From contig CADCUZ010000044.1 of assembly GCA_902806015.1 (NCBI GenBank), forward strand, positions 1 to 13,428: a DNA stretch of 13,428 nt, read 5' to 3'. Under the pieces are notes generated by a model that worked only from the letters and a program-made list of their open reading frames with translations, did no database searches and was not told where the DNA came from. This DNA comes from an uncultured Rubrobacteraceae bacterium (lineage in GTDB: Bacteria > Actinomycetota > Rubrobacteria > Rubrobacterales > Rubrobacteraceae). Made by a program: the position numbers and the translations under genes. Position 1 is the stretch's first letter, and the number at the start of each line of letters is the position of its first letter. This document shows positions 6,444 through 13,226 of this stretch, piece after piece.

Positions 6444-7623
6444 CCTCCTCCGGGCGCTGCTCGGTTCCCTAGAAGACGAGCTTCCGCGGGCCACGGCGCT
6501 GCGAGAACGCCTGCACGCCAGCCCTGAGCCGAGCCACGAGGAGCGCGCCACGGCAGGTCTCGTGGCAGAAGACCTCGGGACGGAAAGCATGGAACCCGTG
6601 GCGGGCACGGGGTTCGTCGCGCGCGTCGGCCCGTCGGGGGACGCCGTCGCGGTGCGGGCCGAGCTCGACGCCTTGCCGATAAGGGAGGAGACCGACGCCC
6701 CCTTCGCCGCTGCGAATGGCCTCATGCACGCCTGTGGCCACGACGTGCACATGGCGGCCCTCGCCGCCGTGTTCCGGGCTGCGGGGCGTATGGAAGGACG
6801 ACTTCCGAAGCCCCTCGCCGCGCTCTACCAGCCGAGCGAGGAGACGTACCCGTCTGGTGCGGACCTCGTCGTCAAAGGTGGGACGCTGGCCAGCGGGACG
6901 GCCGCGGTCGTGGCCACTCACGTCCATCCCAACGTCCCCTGGGGTTCGGTTAGCGTGGAGCCCGGCCCCGTTAACGCCTCTTGCGATTACCTGCGCATCG
7001 TGGTTGAAGGGTCGGGCGGCCACGGGGCGTATCCGCACCGCGCGCGCGACCCCATCCTCGCCCTCTCCCACGTCGTCGTCGCGCTCCAGGCGCTGGTGAG
7101 CCGCCGGACGGACCCGACGCACGCAGCAGTCTTCAGCGTGGGCTGGCTGCGCGCGGGGGCGGCCGAGAACGTCATACCGGGCCTCGCGGAGGCAGGTGGC
7201 ACGCTGCGCGCCCTTCATCCCGAGGACCGGGAGCCGCTCAGGGAGATGGCCCGCGAGATCGTGACCAATACCGCCAGGGCGCACGGCTGCTCGGGAAGGG
7301 TGGAGGCGACGGTGGGGGAGCCGGCGACGGTCAACGATACCGCCCTGGCGAGGGCGGCGCGCTCGCTGCTCCCGGAGGCCGGCTTCGGGCTGGCGCCGGC
7401 GATGCGGTCGTGCGGGTCGGACGACTTCGGCTTCTACGGCCGCGTCGCGCCGACGCTCATGCTCTTCGTCGGCATCGGGGGCGCCCCGAACACCCCCGAC
7501 GTGCCACTCCACCACCCGCGGTTCCTCCCGCCGGCCGAAGCGGTAGGGGCCGTCGCCCGCTCCCAGGCCGTCGCCTTCGCCGCCGCGGCGACGGTCCCTC
7601 CAAAACCGGGACCAGAGACCTGA
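6433..7623 (+). CDS. M20D-family metal-dependent amidohydrolase
   Basis: 396 residues, the usual size for M20D aminoacylase/amidohydrolases (hippurate, IAA-amino acid or N-acyl amino acid hydrolases), normally cytosolic with two metal ions. Ligands visible are Cys101 and His103 in MHACGHDVH, Glu136-Glu137 in QPSEE (family usually PAEE), His163 in ATHVHP, and His360 in PLHHPRF. GGHGAYPH (195-202) is the lid/dimerisation-domain motif carrying the substrate-contacting His, and GSDDFGFY (328-335) is the usual C-terminal block. The GTG start overlaps the synthetase stop by 11 bp; the nearest GAGGAGG is rather far upstream, so translation is probably coupled. Next to a glutamyl-ligase-like gene, it could cleave an amide product or an acylated precursor. 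The exact substrate is not predictable. Confidence 0.9.
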   Translation: MPTDLLRALLGSLEDELPRATALRERLHASPEPSHEERATAGLVAEDLGTESMEPVAGTGFVARVGPSGDAVAVRAELDALPIREETDAPFAAANGLMHACGHDVHMAALAAVFRAAGRMEGRLPKPLAALYQPSEETYPSGADLVVKGGTLASGTAAVVATHVHPNVPWGSVSVEPGPVNASCDYLRIVVEGSGGHGAYPHRARDPILALSHVVVALQALVSRRTDPTHAAVFSVGWLRAGAAENVIPGLAEAGGTLRALHPEDREPLREMAREIVTNTARAHGCSGRVEATVGEPATVNDTALARAARSLLPEAGFGLAPAMRSCGSDDFGFYGRVAPTLMLFVGIGGAPNTPDVPLHHPRFLPPAEAVGAVARSQAVAFAAAATVPPKPGPET

Positions 7624-8373
7624 TGGGCAGGCTGGCGGGCAAGGTCGCCGTCGTGAACGGCGGGGCGCGGGGGATAGGGCGCGGCATCGTGGAGGCCTTC
7701 GCCGCCGAGGGCGCCGACGTCGCCGTGGCCGACGTCCTGCCGGAGGGGGAGGCCGCGCCGTTGCTGCCGGGGGTGGAGCGCCTGGGCCGACGTGGGCTCT
7801 ACGTCCGGACCGACGGTCTCGCGGGAGGGTGAGGTGCAGGGTATGGTCGGCGAGGTCATCGAGGCCTTGGGGAGGATCGACGTTCTCGTCAACAGCGCGG
7901 GCGTGCTCTCCCGATCGCCCCTGGAGCAGATGCCGGTCAAGGAGTGGGATCGGGTGCTCATCATCAACCTGCGCGGCAAGTTCCTGTGCTGCCGCTTCTC
8001 GTTGCCGCACATGCTGGGGCGTGGGGAGGGCAGGATCTTCAACGTTGCCTCCCAGCTTGGGCAGGTAGGGGCGCCGGAGCTCGCCCACTACTGCGCGAGC
8101 AAGGGCAGGGTCATAGCCGTCACCAAAGCGCTCGCCAGGGCAGTGGCCGGGCGGGGCGTCCTGGTCGATGCCGTGGCGCCCGGGCCGATCTCGACCGGTA
8201 TCATGCCCTCCGAGAGCGAGGAGCAGGAGGAAGCCCTCAAGGCCGCGCTCCCGATACGGCGCTTCGGCGCGGTTGAGGAGGTCGTCCCGACGGTGGTCTT
8301 TCTCGCCTCAGACGAGGCCTCGTACTACGTGGGCCAGACCCTCGGCCCCAACGGCGGGGACGTGATGCTATAG
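7623..8373 (+). pseudogene. SDR-family oxidoreductase, disrupted by a one-base insertion
   Basis: Two adjoining frames make one short-chain dehydrogenase/reductase. Residues 1-64 (ATG 7623, overlapping the previous TGA by one base) carry the NAD(P) motif NGGARGIG, with Asn12 where Thr is usual. The protein should continue D-V-S-R-E-G from 7816, but an extra G at 7815/7816 puts the first frame into a TGA near 7832. Removing that base gives 249 residues, the normal SDR length. It has N91-S-A-G, Asn115, Ser143 and the active-site pair Tyr156/Lys160 (YCASK), all intact. Because the remainder is so well conserved, either the break is recent or it is a sequencing error. I see no slippery heptamer for programmed frameshifting. 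The C-terminal part alone lacks the cofactor-binding motif. In the operon it would oxidise an alcohol or reduce a carbonyl. Confidence 0.85.
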
Positions 8374-8386
8374 ACGGAGGTGGCCC

Positions 8387-9526
8387 ATGGAAGCCGTAGA
8401 TCTCACTCATGTACCCGTCGTGGACAACCACTGCCACGGGGTGACGACGGACCAAGCCTTCGGGGACGTTGAGGCCTGGAGGCGGGCCTTCACGGAGTCC
8501 GCGGACCCCGGGATGCCGCGCGAGCACCTCGCCACGACGGCCTTCTACCGGCGCCTGATCCGGGCCCTCGCCCCCTTCCTCGGCTGCGAGCCTACAGAGG
8601 ACGCCGTCTTCGCCGCCCGCACCGCCAGGGAGGGCAAAGGGCTCACCGCCGAACTGCTGCGCGCCGCCAACATCGATACCCTCCTCCTCGACACGGGCTT
8701 CCCACCGCCCGAAGAGGTCTTCCCGGTGCCGGAGTTGGGTGAGTTGGGCGGCTGCCGCGCGGAGCCGATGCTGCGCCTTGAAGTCCTGATGGAGAGCCTG
8801 CTCACCATGCACGACACCCTCGCCGCGACGGAGGAGGCGCTCGCTGCCGCCCTCGAGGACGTGCGGGCCGGGGGCCACGTCGCGCTCAAGAGCATCGCCG
8901 CCTACCGCACGGGCCTGGACATCCGAGAGTGGTCGCGTGAGGAGGCGGAGGCGTCGTTCCGGGAGTACCGCAGATCCGCCCTGGAAGGTTCCGCGCGGCT
9001 CGTCCACAAGCCCCTGCTCGACACCCTGCTGCACGTCGCGTTCGCGCTGGCCGCCGATCAACAGGTCCCGGTCCAGTTCCACGTGGGCTACGGCGACGCC
9101 GACACCGACCTCCTGCTCGGCAACCCGCTGCACCTGCGCGCCGTTCTGGAGGCGCCCGAGTACCGTGGCATGCCCGTCGTCCTGTTGCACGAGTGCTACC
9201 CGTACACCCGTCAGGGCGGCTACCTCGCCGCCGTCTACGAGCACGTCTACCTCGACCTCTCCTACGGCATTCCCCTCCTGGGCTACGGCGAGATGCTAGC
9301 CTTCACCCGGCAGGCGCTCGGCGTCGCCCCGATCTCCAAGCTCGTGTACAGCTCAGATGGCATAGTGGTGCCCGAGTTGCACTGGATGAGCGCCATCGAT
9401 GGCCGGCGCGTGATCGGCGAGGCTCTCGGGGAGCTGGTCGCGTACGGAGAGGCGAGCCTGACCGAAGCGGAGGCCGCCGGCGAGAGCGTGCTGCGCGGGA
9501 ACGCGATCCGGCTGTACAGACTCTAG
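8387..9526 (+). CDS. FluG/NodGS-type amidohydrolase (amidohydrolase_2 superfamily)
   Basis: 379 residues forming a TIM-barrel metallohydrolase. Expected metal-site residues are present: His15 and His17 in VVDNHCHGV, Lys168 in ALKSIAAYRTG, His232 in QFHVGYGD, His268 in LLHECYPY and Asp324 in YSSDG. The blocks SIAAYRTGL, GNPLHLRAVLE, YLAAVYEHVYLDLSYGIP and GNAIRLYRL closely follow the N-terminal, non-synthetase half of plant NodGS and fungal FluG as I know them. GGAGG (8376-8380) lies six bases before ATG 8387 and 13 bp separate it from the SDR, so it closes the operon. Its co-occurrence with a synthetase-like gene mirrors the FluG fusion in split form. No signal peptide; presumed cytosolic. 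Reaction unknown; hydrolysis or decarboxylation are both known in the superfamily. Confidence 0.87.
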   Translation: MEAVDLTHVPVVDNHCHGVTTDQAFGDVEAWRRAFTESADPGMPREHLATTAFYRRLIRALAPFLGCEPTEDAVFAARTAREGKGLTAELLRAANIDTLLLDTGFPPPEEVFPVPELGELGGCRAEPMLRLEVLMESLLTMHDTLAATEEALAAALEDVRAGGHVALKSIAAYRTGLDIREWSREEAEASFREYRRSALEGSARLVHKPLLDTLLHVAFALAADQQVPVQFHVGYGDADTDLLLGNPLHLRAVLEAPEYRGMPVVLLHECYPYTRQGGYLAAVYEHVYLDLSYGIPLLGYGEMLAFTRQALGVAPISKLVYSSDGIVVPELHWMSAIDGRRVIGEALGELVAYGEASLTEAEAAGESVLRGNAIRLYRL

Positions 9527-9620
9527 CCTCGTGTCGAAACGCTCCCGCACCCTAGAATCAGGAGGCGGTAGCCCCGGGTCGGCTCATTTTCCGGACCTTC
9601 GTTGTGACTGGCGTCGTCCG

Positions 9621-9651
9621 GCGGCAAAGGGAGAGCGCCCTGTGGTGCCGC
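9621..9651 (+). terminator. Possible stem-loop downstream of the operon
   Basis: GCGGCA (9621-9626) pairs with TGCCGC (9646-9651), with an inner AGGG/CCCT pairing (9628-9631/9638-9641). It lies about 95 bases after the amidohydrolase stop. There is no U-tract, so it is a weak terminator candidate only. Confidence 0.25.
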
Positions 9652-9792
9652 ACGCCGACACCCGTTTACACCAGTAGTACACCACAGCCCACGCGAACGG
9701 CGGCAAACAACCACGAAAGCCTTCAGCTACGAAGTCCCTATTTTGCAGATGTTTCTGAACAATGGCGAACCGACGCAATAGTAGTACCTTGA

Positions 9793-9834
9793 CTTTGCAC
9801 GGCGGAGGTCAGGGGTTCGAATCTCCTCGGCTCC
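9793..9834 (+). repeat. tRNA-Ala 3' fragment, att-like copy 2
   Basis: It matches 714-755 at 41 of 42 bases: anticodon loop and 3' anticodon strand, variable loop, T arm and acceptor CGGCTCC. It is followed by A (9835), the usual discriminator base. Here the CCGCC strand of the anticodon stem is lost and the T stem has a G-U instead of a G-C pair, so it is less complete than copy 1. It is not a functional tRNA. Confidence 0.75.
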
Positions 9835-10010
9835 ACTCTGGGAACGCGACGCGTTGCAGGTGAAACGCGAGGGACAAGAAGGGACCAACGACAGGTCTGA
9901 TCTTCTTGAGCACTCTTAGTACACCAACGCAGCTGTCTAAAGAGGACCAGCCTCCTGCTCAAGCACGGGCTGATATTTCCACGTACTCGGGTGAATAAGG
10001 GCGAGCAGAA

Positions 10011-10047
10011 GGGAGGGCCGGAGCTTTGTATCAGCTCCGGCCCTCCC
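10011..10047 (-). terminator. Strong hairpin downstream of the DUF4397 gene
   Basis: GGGAGGGCCGGAGC (10011-10024) and GCTCCGGCCCTCCC (10034-10047) form a perfect 14-bp stem with a 9-base loop. It is about 25 bases beyond the minus-strand stop at 10072. The minus strand continues TTCTGCTCG, so the U-tract is weak; stem strength makes it a likely terminator. Confidence 0.6.
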
Positions 10048-10071
10048 TCTGAGCGAGTAGAAAGTCTACTA

Positions 10072-10974
10072 TTACATGACCGAGTGCCGCACCAAGGCGA
10101 TCGCCCCGACCCCACAGCCAACAAGCGCCAGGGCGGCGGACAAGGCCACCCCTGTGCCGACACCACCGCTGTCGGGGAGCTTCTCCACAGGAGCGCTGGA
10201 GGTGGCGCTTGCGGAGGGGCTCGCAGAAGGACTGGCCGTGGAGCTGGCTGCCGCACTAGCGTTAGCGGTGGCGCTGGCCGAAGCGCCGGCGCCCGCGGCG
10301 TCGTCTTGCACCAGCAAGACGTTGAGGCTATCGGCGAAGACGGTGCCCACGGCGAACGCGCTGTAGACGCCCCCCGAGGCGAGGGTCGCATCCGGGACCG
10401 TCAGGGCCGTCTTGCTCGTCGCGGCGGCGTTGACGTCCAGGGTGTAGGTCCCTGCGGGGACCTCCGCGTAGGGCGAGGCCTCCGGGAAGGTCAGACCCGA
10501 AACCAGCGCCTGGCCGCCTCGCGGGACCACGTCCACGGGGCCGGCGTCCGGGGAGGCGTGGACGACGCGCACCTTGGCGTTGCCCGAAGCGGGGCTCCTT
10601 AGGTCATCCTCGTAGACCTGGGCGGTGAGCGAGCCGTCGGCCACCAGTCCCACGGCCGCCACGGTGTAGGCGCCGCCGGCCGCGACATCCACGGGCGCGT
10701 CGATGACGGGGGAGGCGGTGTCGCCGGCGGCGTAGACGGTCACCTGTTGGGCGCCGGCCGGCAACGATAGGTAGTCAGAGACGGTGGTGTAGGGGACGTC
10801 GGTGAGTACCGGCTCGCCGTTGACGTAGACGTCGACGTTGGGGGCGTCGGGGGCGAGGTGGGCCACCCGTACCTGCGCCTCTCCACTCCCCTGCGCGAGG
10901 GCCGGTGTCGCCAACGCGAGCGCCATAAGCAGCGCCAACCCCAAGACGAGTACCCTACGAATGATGTTGCTCAA
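10072..10974 (-). CDS. Secreted DUF4397 protein with LPxTG-like cell-surface anchor
   Basis: 300 residues. It starts with a Sec signal peptide (basic RR at 6-7, hydrophobic core 8-22, cleavage likely after ATPALA at about 27). Two DUF4397 repeats follow: about 33-125 (VRVAHLAPDAPNVDVYVNG) and 132-222 (VRVVHASPDAGPVDV). Such domains are beta-rich extracellular modules of unknown role. Residues about 227-262 are a Ser/Ala/Pro linker suited to crossing the cell wall. The tail has LPDSGG at 266-271, a hydrophobic segment (about 273-293) and a short RHSVM end. This is the layout of a sortase substrate, with Ser in place of Thr of LPxTG. The start is TTG at 10974 with AGGAGG six bases before it. 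It lies downstream of the Crp-family gene in the same direction, 113 bp away. Confidence 0.88.
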   Translation of the reverse strand: MSNIIRRVLVLGLALLMALALATPALAQGSGEAQVRVAHLAPDAPNVDVYVNGEPVLTDVPYTTVSDYLSLPAGAQQVTVYAAGDTASPVIDAPVDVAAGGAYTVAAVGLVADGSLTAQVYEDDLRSPASGNAKVRVVHASPDAGPVDVVPRGGQALVSGLTFPEASPYAEVPAGTYTLDVNAAATSKTALTVPDATLASGGVYSAFAVGTVFADSLNVLLVQDDAAGAGASASATANASAAASSTASPSASPSASATSSAPVEKLPDSGGVGTGVALSAALALVGCGVGAIALVRHSVM

Positions 10975-10980
10975 CGCTAA

Positions 10981-10986
10981 CCTCCT
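10981..10986 (-). promoter_or_regulatory. Ribosome binding site fixing the TTG start of the DUF4397 gene
   Basis: On the minus strand AGGAGG is followed by six bases and TTG 10974. The encoded N-terminus directly gives a well-formed signal peptide, which supports this start. Confidence 0.7.
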
Positions 10987-11016
10987 CTTGGAACAGGTTT
11001 ACAGAATGCGTGCTGT

Positions 11017-11046
11017 CGTATAGATCAAAAAAGGTCGTGTTTCACA
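11017..11046 (-). promoter_or_regulatory. Candidate promoter with a Crp-like half-site before the DUF4397 gene
   Basis: On the minus strand TATACG (11022 down to 11017) is a possible -10; 17 bases upstream the -35 position reads GTGAAA, overlapping TGTGA (11046 down to 11042). A Crp/Fnr protein bound at -35 would act as a class II activator, and such a gene is directly upstream. Only one half-site is present, so this is tentative. Confidence 0.25.
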
Positions 11047-11087
11047 TGTTGCGTTGGTCGCGCATCACCCCTTTGTCTTTCAGCCGC

Positions 11088-11801
11088 TTATGCTGCTGCG
11101 CCTGGACTTGACGAAAATTCTCTAAGGCGCATGTTCAACAGCTGCGGGGTGATCATTATCGTGCGGTTGCGTACCTCTATGAGGCCCTCGCGCTGGAACT
11201 CGCTCATCACCTTGGAGACCGCCTCCCTGGTGGAGACGATCATGTTCGCCAGGTCCTGATGGGTGAGGCGCACCTTGAGAACCGTGCCCGAGCCGTTGGC
11301 CTCCCCGAAACGGTCGCCCAGGTGCGAGAGCAGCGTGGCCAGGCGCGCCGAGACCTCCCTATCCAAAAGGCTCTCGATCACCTCGTCGGACTGCCTGAGG
11401 CGCTCGGAGAAGGAGGAGAACAGCTTCAGGGCGAACTGCGGACGGCGCTTTATCACCTCGGTCAGGGTGGCTTTGCGTACCACGGCCACGCTGACGCTGG
11501 TGAGCGCTTCGGCGAAGGTGCTCTGCCTGGACCCCTCTTCAAGGCCCAATTCGCCGAAGACGCCGCCGTTCTTCAGGAGCGCGACCGTGGCCTCCTTGTA
11601 TCCGCCGTAGATCTTGTACAGGCGCACCGTGCCCTCGAGAAGAAAGTAGAGCTGCCCGTCGGGATCTCCCGGGGCGAAGAGCGTGTCTTTTGCCGCGTAG
11701 CGCCGCTCCGCCACCCGGATGCTTTCCCCCTCGAAGTCGTCGAGGGAAAGGTGTCGCTGACCTGCGGCAGGCGGGAGGGGCTCGGCGAAGTGCTTGATCA
11801 T
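11088..11801 (-). CDS. Crp/Fnr-family transcriptional regulator
   Basis: 237 residues. A cyclic-nucleotide-binding-like beta roll spans about 22-113 (GQLYFLLEGTVRLYKIYGG; GGVFGELGLEEG), a dimerisation helix about 113-145, and a winged HTH about 174-217 (LTHQDLANMIVSTREAVSKVM). The recognition helix keeps the Arg192-Glu193 pair and Lys197 where Crp has Arg-Glu and Arg, so a TGTGA-like half-site is plausible. In the ligand pocket the Arg-Ser pair that holds cAMP phosphate in Crp appears as Gln93-Ser94. I therefore doubt classical cAMP binding; layout recalls NtcA-like members. There is no Cys cluster for an Fe-S centre. ATG 11801 is preceded by GAGAGGAGAG. It may control the downstream surface-protein gene; other targets are unknown. 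Confidence 0.9.
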   Translation of the reverse strand: MIKHFAEPLPPAAGQRHLSLDDFEGESIRVAERRYAAKDTLFAPGDPDGQLYFLLEGTVRLYKIYGGYKEATVALLKNGGVFGELGLEEGSRQSTFAEALTSVSVAVVRKATLTEVIKRRPQFALKLFSSFSERLRQSDEVIESLLDREVSARLATLLSHLGDRFGEANGSGTVLKVRLTHQDLANMIVSTREAVSKVMSEFQREGLIEVRNRTIMITPQLLNMRLREFSSSPGAAA

Positions 11802-12206
11802 GATGGGTGCTCTCCTCTCGAAACGTTAAGCGTCGCATCGCACATCAGGATGATTTCCCCCTTTTGTTCATCGACTGCGTTTGGGCAGGGCGATTCGCTG
11901 ACGAGAGCCGGTTGGAGTGTGAAAGCGGTTCTCGAACTAGTTTAGAGGAAGAGAACCTAAGACGGTTGGACACACGCGGGAGGGGTATGGCCACGCGGCT
12001 TCGTCTACTCTCGGGTCCTGCACCGGCGCTTCGCCGGCAACAGGACCGGAGGATCGAAGGCTGCTGCTGAGTGTAAGCGAGAACGATCATTGTGTGGACG
12101 AGTATGCTCCGAACGCGTCCGGTCGCCATCGGGTTTTCCGACTACTTGTGACGGGGTCATTGCGGCTAAGGTTTTTGCCCCAGTTCGTTTCGGGGAGGTT
12201 CGTCAG
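11802..12206. other. Gene-free stretch upstream of the Crp-family gene
   Basis: 405 bases with no supported gene and no convincing promoter for the Crp-family gene. The only clear structure is the two-part hairpin at 12014-12047. Confidence 0.5.
12014..12047 (+). other. Two-tier stem-loop of unknown role
   Basis: GGTCCTG (12014-12020) pairs with CAGGACC (12041-12047). Inside, after a CA/CAA internal loop, CCGGCG (12023-12028) pairs with CGCCGG (12032-12037) around CTT. There are 13 base pairs in 34 nucleotides. No U-tract follows, so it is not an obvious terminator; it could be a structured RNA element or chance. Confidence 0.35.
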
Positions 12207-12311
12207 ATGCCGTGTTCGCGGCGCCGTTTCCTCGATTCCACTACCGGTCGTCGGGTTGGAGGTGCTTGCGCGGTAGCGACGATTATGCCTCTGGCGAGCG
12301 CCCGCTCCTAA
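12207..12311 (+). pseudogene. 34-codon ORF encoding only a Tat signal peptide (truncated gene?)
   Basis: ATG 12207 is preceded by GGGGAGG at 12192-12198 with an 8-base spacer, an excellent RBS. The peptide opens MPCSRRRFLD, a near-canonical twin-arginine motif (S-R-R-x-F-L). A hydrophobic stretch (VGGACAVATIMPLA) and a signal-peptidase-like ASA-R site follow, then TAA. No mature protein follows. It looks like the 5' end of a Tat-exported protein gene cut off by rearrangement; the passenger is unknown. A genuine small secreted peptide is less likely. It sits among other broken genes. Confidence 0.4.
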
Positions 12312-12315
12312 GGTG

Positions 12316-12321
12316 TATAAA
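12316..12321 (+). promoter_or_regulatory. Candidate -10 box upstream of the kinase remnant
   Basis: TATAAA lies 73 bases before ATG 12395. The -35 zone is GC-rich with only CTGGCG at 19-base spacing, so the promoter is weakly supported. Confidence 0.25.
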
Positions 12322-12394
12322 GTAGAGTGGCGCCGTATGGTAGGTAGTTTGATGGCCGAATCGTCGAGGGTGCGGTCGCAGATGAGGGCAATCA

Positions 12395-13217
12395 ATGGAC
12401 GGTCCCGACAAACTGCGTTTGCTCGATAGGGCGGTGACCGCCAGCACGAACTCCATCGTGATCACCGACCCGAACCAGCCCGACCAGCGTCTACCCCGTA
12501 CGGGATGAGGAAGGGCGTATAATCTACTTCGTTGGGGTACAGAACGACGTTACCGAGCGCATCAATGCTGAGGAGGTCCTCTCGGAGATGCGTCGGGCCG
12601 AGCGTCACAGGATAGCCCGGGACCCGCATGACATAGTACTCCAGGACCTCTCGGGCGCCCTCCAGTCGCTGCGACTTAAACACCTGCGGGCCAAGGGCTT
12701 GGGGGTGGGGTTGGATCTTGAGGAGGAGCTCGAGACCCTCGGGCGAGCGAACTCGGGTTTGCGCGGTGCGATCTACGACCTCAGGCGCGAGAAGGAGCGG
12801 CCGTTCGTGGAGTCGGTCGAATCGTTGGCGGAGCTGAACCGCCAGGCGACGCCCAAACGCAACATACGGTTGGTCGTCGAGGAAGTATTCCCCGTGGGTC
12901 TCTCCGGAGAGGCAAACATAGTGCTCTTGCGCGTCGTGCAAGAGGCTCTCACCAACGTCAGGCGGCATTCCAAAGCAAGAAACGCCGAGGTGAAGCTGCG
13001 GACGGATGACGAAGCTGTTGTTGTAATAGAGCTCGCCGACGACGGGAGGGCGTTCGATCCCGTGTCCACGCGGGCCGGCGTGGGGCTCTCGGCTATGCGC
13101 GAGAGGGTCGAAGGCCTGGGTGGAGCGTTCGAGGTCAGTAGCCGGCCGGGTGAGGGTACGAAGGTTATGGTGAAGGTTCCCCTGGGGGGCGTTACTCGAG
13201 CTCTTCGACTACGATAA
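12395..13217 (+). pseudogene. PAS-sensor histidine kinase (NarL/DegS class), internally deleted and frameshifted
   Basis: ATG 12395 (GAGGG six bases upstream) starts LLDRAVTASTNSIVITDPNQPD, the first strand of a PAS/LOV-like domain, then meets TGA at 12506-12508. From 12489, in the +1 frame, the protein resumes at the end of the same PAS domain (VYPVRDEEG, YFVGVQNDVTER). About 80 central PAS residues are missing at the junction near 12488. A HisKA_3 dimerisation helix with the phospho-acceptor follows in ERHRIARDPHDIVLQDLSG (Pro where RDLHD is usual). Then come an N-box QEALTNVRRHSKA and ATP-lid region AGVGLSAMRERVEGLGGAF; the G1 box reads DDGRAFDP, lacking a usual Gly. Translation of a PAS-less kinase from ATG 12588 (GAGGAGG 11 bases upstream) is conceivable, but the substitutions suggest decay. 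It ends nine bases from the convergent regulator remnant. Confidence 0.8.
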
Positions 13218-13226
13218 CGCCCTAAC

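Larger units (their letters stand above)
9527..10071. other. Gene-free stretch with tRNA fragment and hairpins
   Basis: 545 bases without a supported gene. It holds a possible stem-loop (9621-9651), two copies of TAGTACACCA (9675-9684 and 9917-9926), the second tRNA-Ala fragment (9793-9835), one half of an inverted 18-mer (9979-9996) and a strong hairpin at 10011-10047. Small ORFs here are unsupported; one contains the antisense-tRNA peptide RFEPLTSAVQ. Confidence 0.6.

Noticed and set aside
6469..8088. Long minus-strand ORF (539 codons) opposite the M20D and SDR genes
   Set aside because: It is Arg/Pro/His-rich low-complexity translation, a shadow of GC-rich coding DNA; the plus strand has clear families with motifs.
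7792..8373. A separate small dehydrogenase starting at 7792
   Set aside because: It lacks the NAD-binding N-terminus, which sits in the adjacent frame; the two together make one normal-length SDR.
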